Assembly: GCA_016776905.1 (NCBI GenBank)
Contig: JADHSM010000012.1
Span: forward strand, 1-64,000
From: Planctomycetota bacterium
GTDB lineage: Bacteria; Planctomycetota; UBA8108; UBA1146
Reading direction: 5' to 3'
DNA: 64,000 nt
Shown here: positions 37,042-45,700 of the stretch, piece after piece
Layout of the letters: each line of letters starts with the position of its first letter
How positions within the stretch are numbered: the first letter of the stretch is position 1
Notes under the pieces: model-generated
What the model was told of the DNA's origin: nothing
Seen by the model: the letters and a program-made list of their open reading frames with translations, nothing else
Databases searched by the model: none
Made by a program: the position numbers and the translations under genes

Positions 37042-38199
37042 ATGATGGCTTACACGGCACTCCACATCCAGAACTCAGCGGCCCCTCAGGAGAGATCTCT
37101 CCTTCTGCGTTTGGCGCAGGGGGTGATTTTATCATTCTGTCTTTGCTGTGCTGGGTGCTCAGTGATCGGGATTGTAGGCATGAAATCCTCCCAGCCCCCA
37201 TCCGGATCCGTTCAGCCTCCAGTAGCAGATTCGCCCATAGGAAAAGTCTCAGCCCCTATAGCAGTGGAGCGATCAGAGTATTGGCATCCGGCGATGGGGA
37301 CTCGATTCAAAATCGTAGTATTGACTCCCGTGGGGACATCCGCCAAAGCTTCGGTGGAATCTGCTTTCGCTCGTATTGATGAGATCGAAAAGGTGGCATC
37401 CGACTGGGACAGGAATAGTGAAGTCAGAGTATTGTGCCGATCGGTGCCACATATTGAACCGATGAAGATGAGCGATGATTTGAGACAGATATTGTCTCTG
37501 AGCCAAACTATTTATGAGAGATCTTCGGGACGATTTGACGTCACCCTTGGAGGCTGGACGAGGCTTTGGCGCCGTTGTCACAAAGCAGGACGGATTCCTT
37601 CTCCAGAAGAATTAGAGAAGGCCTCTGTCGGGCAAGGGATGCACCATTTGCAGTTGAGTGATCAGGGCATTTATTGCACGGCCTCTCAACTGGCCTTGGA
37701 TCTGGGTGGCATCGCCAAGGGGTTCGCTGTCGATGAGGCTTTGAAAGTCATGATCGATCAAGGGTATCCACACTCACTTGTCGATGGTGGAGGAGACATT
37801 GCTTTCGGTCCTCCTGCACAGAGCAGTAAAGAGAGCAGTAAAGGCTGGATCATTGAGTCACCGAGTGGTGTGTTTCAATTTAATCAAGCTGGGGCAGTGG
37901 CAACGAGCGGAGATAGTGCTCGATTTATTGAAGTGGATGGTGTGCGTTATAGTCATATTCTGGATCCGCGAACCGGATTTGGGCTACAAAGTTCTAAAAC
38001 CATCACGGTATACAGCAGAAATTGTGCTGAAGCGGATGCGATGGCGACTGCACTCTCGATTCCTTCTCAGGTGGTCCCGGACCCGTTACTTCAGCAACTT
38101 CAACCCTACGATTCGGTTCATATCATTCCTCATGGAACGAATGGCATAGAGCGGTTTGGAGAATTTAAGGGCGTAGAGGTTCAAGTAGAGCCTTTATGA
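37042..38199 (+). CDS. apbE: FAD:protein FMN transferase, ApbE-like lipoprotein
   Basis: The start is uncertain among GTG 37006 and ATGs 37042/37045. A hydrophobic leader ends in CCAGC, a likely lipobox with Cys39 from 37042. ApbE motifs follow: PAMGTRFKIVV, SGRFDVTLGGWTRLW, LDLGGIAKGFAVD, VDGGGDIAFG, VRYSHILDPRTG and AEADAMATAL. The enzyme links FMN to Ser/Thr of extracytoplasmic flavoproteins such as Nqr/Rnf subunits or FMN-bind domain proteins. No protein in this window shows a clear flavinylation site of the D-xx-SGAT kind, so its target lies elsewhere. It is divergent from the cytochrome operon. Confidence 0.9.
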   Translation: MMAYTALHIQNSAAPQERSLLLRLAQGVILSFCLCCAGCSVIGIVGMKSSQPPSGSVQPPVADSPIGKVSAPIAVERSEYWHPAMGTRFKIVVLTPVGTSAKASVESAFARIDEIEKVASDWDRNSEVRVLCRSVPHIEPMKMSDDLRQILSLSQTIYERSSGRFDVTLGGWTRLWRRCHKAGRIPSPEELEKASVGQGMHHLQLSDQGIYCTASQLALDLGGIAKGFAVDEALKVMIDQGYPHSLVDGGGDIAFGPPAQSSKESSKGWIIESPSGVFQFNQAGAVATSGDSARFIEVDGVRYSHILDPRTGFGLQSSKTITVYSRNCAEADAMATALSIPSQVVPDPLLQQLQPYDSVHIIPHGTNGIERFGEFKGVEVQVEPL

Positions 38200-38339
38200 G
38201 AGACCCCAAATTGATAACGACATGCTTTGAAGTTTTAAGAAGGCTTTCTCTGATCGTGTCAGTACTGGTGAAACCCCCGGTCACTCAGTAATATGAGAAC
38301 TAACCCGATGGGCTCGAGGTTCAATAAGGAGTACAAGCC

Positions 38340-39704
38340 ATGGATAACCTTCACAAATCTGCCGCAAAGAAATCGCCTGAAGTCAGTCATTCAGGGAATG
38401 CACCCGAATCAGATGTGAATCGTCGTAATTTTATGGGAGTCGCAACAGGCGGCTTACTGGCGGCGATGACCTCAGGCGCGATGACCTCCGGGTCTGTGCA
38501 AGCAGCTTTGACCGGAGTCCATAATTCTATGGATGACACGATTCGTGTCGGTCTAGTGGGATGTGGTGGAAGAGGTACAGGCGCTGCGACCAATGCTTTA
38601 AACATGGAACCTCGGGTGAAAATCGTTGCCATGGGTGATCTCTTTATGGATCGCGTCACGAATTCTCACCAAAGTCTTTTGGATGGTGAGCATGCTGAGC
38701 GTATTGCCGTCACGGACGAAATGAAATTCTCTGGGTTTGATGCATACGAAAAAGTGATTCAAAATTGCGACGTCGTCATACTTGCTACGACGCCTCATTT
38801 TCGACCGCAACAAATTGAGAAAGCCGTTGATGCGGGTGTGCATATCTTCGCGGAGAAACCTGTCGCAACAGATGCGCCGGGTGTTGCCCGAGTTCGTGCC
38901 GCTTGTGAGAAAGCTCGGGAAAAAGGGTTAACGGTTGTGAGTGGGCTCTGCTACCGCTACCAAAAATCTAAACAAGAGACTATTGATCGTATCCACGATG
39001 GCTCAGTGGGAGATATTGTGAATCTTGAGTGTACCTATAATACAGGAGAGCTTTGGTACAATGGCCGTAAGGATGACTGGACGGATATGGAGTATCAGAT
39101 TCGCAACTGGTACTACTACAATTGGCTCAGTGGAGATCACATCGCAGAGCAGAGTATTCATAGCCTGGACAAAATAATGTGGGCCATGAAGGACGTGCCG
39201 CCTGTGAAGTGCACTGCGAGCGGCGGAAGAGCACGCCGTACCGAAGAAAAATGGGGCGATATTTGGGACCATTTCAACTGCGTCTTCGAATGGGAGAGTG
39301 GAGTGAAGTTGTACAGTTCGTGTCGCCAGTGGAGCGGAGCGGACGGCAATGTCAGCGATTATGTCTACGGAACTCGAGGCACTGCTGCGATCCAAGCCCA
39401 TAAAATTGATGGTGAAGTCTCCTGGAGATACAAAGGGTCGGGCGAAGATCTCGATATGTACGATTCCGAGTGGAACGAACTTTTCCGTTCACTCAAAGGA
39501 GAAAGAGACCTGATCAATGATGGTGAGTATATGTGCAACAGCACTCTTCTTGCCATTCTTGGAAGAACAGCCGCTTATACCGGGAAGACTCTCACCTGGG
39601 ATCAGATGAAAGATAGCACCATGGATCTCAGCCCTTCTGTTTATGAATTCGGTTCTGCACCTCTCGTTGAAATACCCAAACCGGGTACAACGAAATTTAG
39701 CTAG
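38340..39704 (+). CDS. Tat-exported Gfo/Idh/MocA family oxidoreductase
   Basis: ATG 38340 follows AAGGAG. The N-terminus carries a Tat-like signal NRRNFMGVATGG (residues 28-39) and an Ala-rich hydrophobic stretch. An NAD(P)-binding Rossmann domain follows, with RVGLVGCGGRGTGAA and the family EKPVATD motif. The C-terminal half shows the GFO_IDH_MocA fold (GDHIAEQSIHSLDKIMWAM). At 454 residues it matches the exported oxidoreductases abundant in planctomycetes that act on sugars or inositols. Substrate is unknown. A terminator follows. Confidence 0.92.
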   Translation: MDNLHKSAAKKSPEVSHSGNAPESDVNRRNFMGVATGGLLAAMTSGAMTSGSVQAALTGVHNSMDDTIRVGLVGCGGRGTGAATNALNMEPRVKIVAMGDLFMDRVTNSHQSLLDGEHAERIAVTDEMKFSGFDAYEKVIQNCDVVILATTPHFRPQQIEKAVDAGVHIFAEKPVATDAPGVARVRAACEKAREKGLTVVSGLCYRYQKSKQETIDRIHDGSVGDIVNLECTYNTGELWYNGRKDDWTDMEYQIRNWYYYNWLSGDHIAEQSIHSLDKIMWAMKDVPPVKCTASGGRARRTEEKWGDIWDHFNCVFEWESGVKLYSSCRQWSGADGNVSDYVYGTRGTAAIQAHKIDGEVSWRYKGSGEDLDMYDSEWNELFRSLKGERDLINDGEYMCNSTLLAILGRTAAYTGKTLTWDQMKDSTMDLSPSVYEFGSAPLVEIPKPGTTKFS

Positions 39705-39755
39705 ACCCTCAATCTCAACATCAGGTGCCACCCTTATGGGTGGTAGCGACCCGCG

Positions 39756-39795
39756 AGGCCCTCGTGACGTGAGTTACGAGGGCTTCCTTTTTTTT
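39756..39795 (+). terminator. Rho-independent terminator after the oxidoreductase
   Basis: GCCCTCGTGAC (39758-39768) pairs with GTTACGAGGGC (39773-39783), an 11-bp stem with one G-U pair and a 4-base loop, followed by eight Ts. A second small hairpin, CCACCC-TTAT-GGGTGG, lies at 39728-39743. Confidence 0.92.
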
Positions 39796-39805
39796 CGTGA
39801 GAGGT

Positions 39806-40591
39806 CTACGAAGAGGCGCTTGAATAACTACGAAGAGCAAGCTTCCAGAATGCAACCATGAGGAGAAACATGATTGCGCTGACTCCCAAAGATAGAGAGA
39901 TCAATTCAATACTGGGCCCTTCGAAGAAGACCCTTGCAGGGACTGCCGCAATTAGAAGGAAAGGGATTACGGTAAGGAGAATCCTGCGCGTCCAGGTGGG
40001 GTAAATGGCGTCTGGACGTTCTCCAAGTTTTGTAGAAGAGAAGAATGCATTCAGGAGGCCGCGATTGGTGTGGAGCCAAAAGACGGGAATCTCAAAGAAC
40101 ATTTGCATGGTGTAGTGAACCACCACTCCATTCCCTAATAGGAAAAGATACCAAAACAGATTCACTGCTGAGATTTCACCGGGTAATCGAAGGATTGACC
40201 AAACAAGTAGCCCTGCTGCAATGATCAGATTGAGAAAGGAATTGGCTGCGAAATCTCTGAGGCTGAGGAAGAAGAGAGAGGATACAGGTCGAACTAGATA
40301 ATAGTCGAGATCTCCTTTGTTCACGTAAATAGGTAGCCACCACATATTGCTACTGAATACCGTCATGTGAACCGCATCCACGACAAGGTATCCGCATACG
40401 AACACAAGAGTCTGATCGAGAGACCATCCTCCAAGTAGATCGGTATGTTGGTAAAGCACTAAAAAGATAGAGATCTCTACAAGATAGAAAACGCAATCCA
40501 TGATGATGCGAAACCAAAAATCGAGTCTGTATTCGAGTGATCGACTGAAGGAAAACTTGAGAAACTGACCATAAAGTCGGAGATATCGCAT
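39806..40591 (-). CDS. ABC-2 type transporter permease (second subunit)
   Basis: ATG 40591 starts one base into the previous gene's stop. The 261 residues have about six membrane helices (e.g. IIMDCVFYLVEISIFLVLY, LVFVCGYLVVDAVHM) and the conserved loop NKGDLDYYLVRPVSSLFFLS. That loop fits the DUF990/COG3694-type permeases that pair with another permease and an ATPase in an ABC-2 exporter. Longer upstream starts would overlap the neighbour and lack homology. Substrate unknown. Confidence 0.85.
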   Translation of the reverse strand: MRYLRLYGQFLKFSFSRSLEYRLDFWFRIIMDCVFYLVEISIFLVLYQHTDLLGGWSLDQTLVFVCGYLVVDAVHMTVFSSNMWWLPIYVNKGDLDYYLVRPVSSLFFLSLRDFAANSFLNLIIAAGLLVWSILRLPGEISAVNLFWYLFLLGNGVVVHYTMQMFFEIPVFWLHTNRGLLNAFFSSTKLGERPDAIYPTWTRRILLTVIPFLLIAAVPARVFFEGPSIELISLSLGVSAIMFLLMVAFWKLALRSYSSASS

Positions 40592-41403
40592 CAAATGCCT
40601 ACCCCTGTATATCGAAGATTTCCACGTCTCCATACGGGTATCACAAGGAGAGACATCACGACGCACCACACTGCGCATGTCAATAATCCAGTGAGCCAGT
40701 CGTTCACTGAGACCTTGCCAAGAATAACCAGAGTTGGAAATTCGAAGAGATATCTAAATGGCAGAATCGCTAAGGCTCCTTGGGACCATTCCGGAAAAAG
40801 AGACAGAGGTATGGTCGCTCCACCCAATAGCATAGTGATAAATCTCATCAGCACTGAAAGAGACCAAACGTTATCTGCCCAAAAAGCTACGAGCTGAGGG
40901 AGAAGTCCCATGATGTAAAACAACAAGTGAGCGAGTATTAAAGATGGCATACACATGAGAAGTCCGGTGACGTGAAGGTCTACAGAACTCGAGGAACCCA
41001 TGAAGGGGAGAATGCACGCAGCCATGACGATACTTTGAAGAATATTGGGGAATACATTACCCAGTTGCTGTGCGTATTTAGCGACTCCGTAGTGCAGAGG
41101 GTAAAGTAGATATCGGCTCAGGCTTCCGTCGTAGATTTCAGAAGCAACAGCCATTTGTAGGTCGCCACCCCTTACCACTCTCCCTGTTAAAAAGACCATC
41201 ACTCCATATGACAAGATGCCAGTAAGGTCCCATTCCCCGACGAGTTCTTTCCCAGATTCGGCAAAGACCGCTGTCCACAATGCCCAGAGTACAACGAGTT
41301 GCACCGCTAAGTTGACGAACATGGTAATCCAGAAATCAACTCGATAACTGAAGAGCCTTCGTGATTCGATACTGATCAGATGGAAAAAAAGGCGAAGGGT
41401 CAT
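40591..41403 (-). CDS. ABC-2 type transporter permease (first subunit)
   Basis: The 270-residue membrane protein has six predicted helices. It starts with an amphipathic segment (LFFHLISIESRRLFSYRVDFW), and its mid-loop EIYDGSLSRYLLYPLHYG is typical of COG4587-type permeases. It overlaps the ATPase gene by four bases and the second permease by one, so the three genes form one transcript on the minus strand. Confidence 0.87.
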   Translation of the reverse strand: MTLRLFFHLISIESRRLFSYRVDFWITMFVNLAVQLVVLWALWTAVFAESGKELVGEWDLTGILSYGVMVFLTGRVVRGGDLQMAVASEIYDGSLSRYLLYPLHYGVAKYAQQLGNVFPNILQSIVMAACILPFMGSSSSVDLHVTGLLMCMPSLILAHLLFYIMGLLPQLVAFWADNVWSLSVLMRFITMLLGGATIPLSLFPEWSQGALAILPFRYLFEFPTLVILGKVSVNDWLTGLLTCAVWCVVMSLLVIPVWRRGNLRYTGVGI

Positions 41404-42395
41404 TCTTGTCTGAAGTCTTTTCCGCCCATCAATATTTCAATGGTGTCACTGATTTCAGGTTCATCGATGGAGAGATCATGAATCTTGAATCTTCTTAATA
41501 ATTCTGCCGCGACTTCCGTCACATTTGTTCGGGGGACTTGAATACTGACCTGATCAGACTGGATTTTTACTTTTTCTCCCATCTTGGAGAAGATTTCTTT
41601 GGAGCTTTCGTCGAGTGTTTGATTTTGAAGGTGAAGGGTCAATCGTTTGTAAGGTGCGTATTGCTCGATCACCTTTCGGAGACTGCCGTCATAGATCAGT
41701 TCTCCTTCGCGAATGATAATGATGCGTTCACAGAGTCGTTCAATGTCTTCCATATAGTGGCTTGTGAGAATCATCGCTGGGGACTCTTCTTTACGATATG
41801 AAAGCAAGAAGTCGCGTACAGCTTTTTGGGTAGTGATGTCTAGCCCGATAGTGGGTTCGTCTAAATACACCACTCTGGGGGAGTGAAGAAGTGCCGCAAT
41901 GAGTTCCATTTTCATCCGCTCACCCAGAGAGAGGCGTCGAATCTGAATATTCAGTTCCTCTCCTACGTTGAGTAACTGGGTCAGTCTGTTCAGTTGATGA
42001 TCAAACTGTTGTTGAGGGATCTGATATATTTCGCGAAGGAGTTGAAAACAATCCGCCCCGGGTAGGTCCCACCAAAGTTGTGCTTTTTGCCCCATGATGA
42101 GAGAGATTTGGCGCCGAAAGGCGTCTTGTTTCTCCCAAGGGTTGTATCCCAAAACTCGAGCTTCTCCGGCTGAGGGATGAATAATTCCAGAGAGCATTTT
42201 TACGAGTGTGGTTTTTCCCGCTCCATTGGCTCCAATGAGCCCGACGATCTCACCTTCTTCAACCGTGAAATCTGCACCTTCTACAGCAACTTTTTCGATC
42301 CAATCTCTACGGAAAAGAGACTTCAGGGATGCCGAGAGCCCTGGAGGTTTTTTGTGAACTCTGAAGACTTTTCTTAGGTTTTGTACTTTGATCAT
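41400..42395 (-). CDS. ABC transporter ATP-binding protein
   Basis: ATG 42395 follows AAGGGG. The 331 residues hold the ABC motifs Walker A GANGAGKTT (near 55-63), signature LSLGERMKME, Walker B VVYLDEPTIGLD and the H-loop LTSHYMEDIERL. A C-terminal extension of about 90 residues follows. This matches the COG4586 ATPases of two-permease ABC-2 exporters, some of which confer drug export. It energises the two permeases downstream. Confidence 0.93.
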   Translation of the reverse strand: MIKVQNLRKVFRVHKKPPGLSASLKSLFRRDWIEKVAVEGADFTVEEGEIVGLIGANGAGKTTLVKMLSGIIHPSAGEARVLGYNPWEKQDAFRRQISLIMGQKAQLWWDLPGADCFQLLREIYQIPQQQFDHQLNRLTQLLNVGEELNIQIRRLSLGERMKMELIAALLHSPRVVYLDEPTIGLDITTQKAVRDFLLSYRKEESPAMILTSHYMEDIERLCERIIIIREGELIYDGSLRKVIEQYAPYKRLTLHLQNQTLDESSKEIFSKMGEKVKIQSDQVSIQVPRTNVTEVAAELLRRFKIHDLSIDEPEISDTIEILMGGKDFRQE

Positions 42396-42709
42396 CCGCC
42401 TATTCCCCTTATTTCAGCAAAATACCACGATTTGAAGGCTTACGAAAAAAATAAAAAAAGGTGGTCCAACCTTCTTCAGGAATCTGATGAAGGATCAGAG
42501 TGTCCAAGGGCTCTTCGGTTAATCCCGGATTTGGATACTTCTTATTTATCAGGATTGAGGGATTGCGGAGACGTCTGGACATGAATTGGGTGCGGAGGCT
42601 GTTAGACGAGTTGGGTCTTGGACTTCGGTAGAAGCAAAACTCAAGAAAAGCAGTGGGTCACCCAGTTACATACTCTCTGAATACCTTTCTTCTGATAGTT
42701 GGAGCGATT

Positions 42710-42730
42710 GAATCCACAGGGTGTGGATTC
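42710..42730 (+). promoter_or_regulatory. Perfect 9-bp inverted repeat
   Basis: GAATCCACA-GGG-TGTGGATTC lies 62 bases before the protease start. It could be an operator or a leader hairpin. Confidence 0.5.
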
Positions 42731-42742
42731 ACGTTTCTTTAT

Positions 42743-42767
42743 AAGTGCTTCTTTGCCAGAAGTACTT
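42743..42767 (+). promoter_or_regulatory. Leader hairpin before the protease
   Basis: AAGTGCTTC pairs with GAAGTACTT (one G-U pair) around a 7-base loop, followed by TTCTG. It lies 24 bases upstream of the ATG. Confidence 0.4.
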
Positions 42768-42791
42768 TTCTGTCCTCTGAAAGGGGATGTT

Positions 42792-45700
42792 ATGGGTTTT
42801 CCGAGAACCCTTCTGTCGTGGATGCTTGTTTTCTGCTGCACCACGGTTTCATTTGCGCAAATGTCTGGCTCAGGAGAGTTGGAGAATAACTCTCTAGAGA
42901 TTAAGACGTCCTCGATTACTGGCCTTGCCAGTATGTTGACAGGTCAGAACGGAAGCATTCTACCGCTACCTGCTGACCTCGAAAAACCGCTATCAATCCT
43001 CTCGGAGTATGGGATTTATTTTGGTATTTCTGATGGAGCGAATGAGCTCAAGCGAATTGAGACAGTTCAAGATGATCTAGGACAAAGGCATCATCGCTAC
43101 CAGCAGATGCATCGTGGTATTGAAGTCTTTACGGGGCGAATCGTGGTGCATCAGAACCGCGAAGGTGAATTCCTTGCTGTGAATGGCGATTTCTATCCGA
43201 TTCGCCCTGGCGTAGCGACTCAGCCGTTGATCACGATTGAAGAAGCTGAATTTTTAGTTGAAGCAGAATTGGGTCTTGTGAATCCAGTCTTCACAGATCA
43301 GAGACTGGTACTTGTTGATCCCGGTTGGTATGGCGACCCGAGTTCGGGTCAAGTTCGACTCGCTTGGCATATCACAGCCAGCGGAGATGACGCCTTCGGT
43401 AAGCATGTGTTCGTCGATGCCAGAAACAGAGAAGTGTTTGATCATTGGCCAGCGGTTCATTCCGCGGTTGATCGAAAGATTTACGATGGCTCAGGCGGAA
43501 GTCTTCCTGGAAATTTAGTCAGGGGCGAGGGCGCGGCTGAAACTGGCGATGCTGAACTGGATAATCTTTACGAGTATGTCGGTGATTTTCACCGTCTCTT
43601 GTTAGAGGGATACAATCGGGACAGTATCGATGGAGCGGGAACACCGTTGGTTTCAACGGGAAGATGGAACTCGAACATTTGTCCCAATGCCATCTGGAAT
43701 GGTAGTGGAACTGCATTTTGCTCGGGTCTTGCCACTGACGATATCGTCGGCCATGAGTTTGGCCACGGCTTGGTCGATTTCACCGCAGATTTGATCTATC
43801 AAAATCAGTCCGGGCAATTGAATGAATCTTTTGCTGACGTCTTCGGTGAGTTGGTCGATCTTTATAACGGCGATGCTTCGGAGGCGGGTCCTCCAGGCGG
43901 AACTCCATGGCCGGGTGGTGGAGTGACAGGCACGGATACACCGAATACCGCCAGAGGCGGCTGTAACGAGGCTTCCGTTCGGTGGATGATGGGAGAAGAC
44001 AGTTCCCTAGGTGCCATTCGCGATATGTGGTCTCCGACATGTAAAGGTGATCCGGATCGTGCATTGAGTCCTCTCTACGAATCAACATGCTGCGATCCTG
44101 GATTTGATAGTGGTGGAGTTCACTTTGGATCGGGTGTTTCCAACCATGCATTTGCAATGTTGACGGACGGCAAAACCTTTAACGGCTTTACTATCCAGAG
44201 TCTGGGAGCGATCAAGACCGGCGCCATCTGGTATCGCGCTCTGAGCGTGTACCTGACACCTGCTTCCGATTTCAATGAAGCTTTTAATGCCTTTGTTCAG
44301 GCAGCGAATGATTTGGTGGGGACGACTCCATCGGATCCAAGGACAGGTGGACCTTCGGCAGCACCCATCACTGCTGCAGATGTGACCCAGGTAACAAACG
44401 CATTGACCGCAGTGGAGATGAATGCATCTGGAATTTGCGCTTTGCCACCTGCCCCTTCCAATGATGACTGTGCCGGATCAGTTGTGATTTCTCCCGGTCT
44501 TCATGACATTGATAACAGAGGAGCAACGAATAGTGGCGTTGTCGCAGATGAAACTCAGTGTGCAGGTACATTCCTTGGACAGGTCTCGAGAGACGTTTGG
44601 TACTCGTACTCTCCTCCTCAGTCGGGAACCATCACTGTGAGCACCTGCAACATCGGCGGGTTCGACTCTGACCTTCTCGTTTACTCTGGGAACTGTGGCA
44701 ACCTCGTTCAACAAGGCTGTAATGGAGATGCCTCCGGATGCAGCAACTTTACTTCTACGATTCAGGATCTACCAGTAACTGGTGGAGTCAGCTATCTGAT
44801 TCGTGTCGGTAGCTTCGGAACTTCTGGAGGAGTCGGACAATTCGATTTGTCATTCGCTCCAGGTGGTGGAAACCCGATCGAGATTTGCAATAACTCTGTT
44901 GACGATGACGGAGATGGCGCCATCGACTGCAACGATACGGATTGCGCCGCAGATCCTGCATGTTCAGGAACTCCCACGGAGGATTGCTCCAATGGAGTCG
45001 ACGATGACGGCGACGGGCAGATCGACTGCGCCGACGCAGACTGTTCTTCTTCTCCGGCTTGTAATCCTGTCAGTGGGGATGAATGTCTGACTGCTGTGGA
45101 TGCGTTTTTGGGTACGAACCCCGTGAATACGACGACGGCGACCACTTCAAGTGACGCATCTGATTCAAGTCAATGTAGTGGCACTTTCCTGGGCGGATTC
45201 CACTCTGATGTTTGGTACCGATTTGTCGCGCCCCAGGATGGTTTGATGACTGCAAGCCTCTGTGGATTCGTTGATTTCGATTCTGATCTTGCAGTGTATC
45301 AGGGTGGCTGTGCCGCTCTTTCCCAAGTGGGTTGTAATGGTGACGGATCCGGTTGTGTAAATTTGAGTTCCATCGTGACCGATGTTCCAGTGAGTGCTGG
45401 GACTGAATACATGATTCGAGTGGGCGGCTGGTCTGAGACTGCAGCCGGGACAGGAAATCTTGATATAACTGTGACGACTGGAAGTCAGGAGAACTGCACT
45501 AACGGAACCGATGATGACCAAGACGGTTTGATCGACTGCGAGGACCCCGACTGTTCAGCGGAACCCTCATGCACTCCATTCCCGGGTGATGAGTGTAATA
45601 CGTCACTCCCCCTGATTTTGGGATTTAACTTCATCGATAATACAGGTGCTTCCGATAGCGCGGAGGGCGTGCCTTCGTGCTCCGGCAGTTTCCTCGGAGC

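Larger units (their letters stand above)
42396..42791. other. Divergent intergenic region with two hairpins
   Basis: About 396 bases lie between the minus-strand ABC operon and the plus-strand protease with no credible gene. An A-rich tract (about 42443-42463) sits near the ABC side. Two hairpins described separately lie within the last 85 bases before the protease. I see no clear sigma-70 boxes. Confidence 0.6.
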
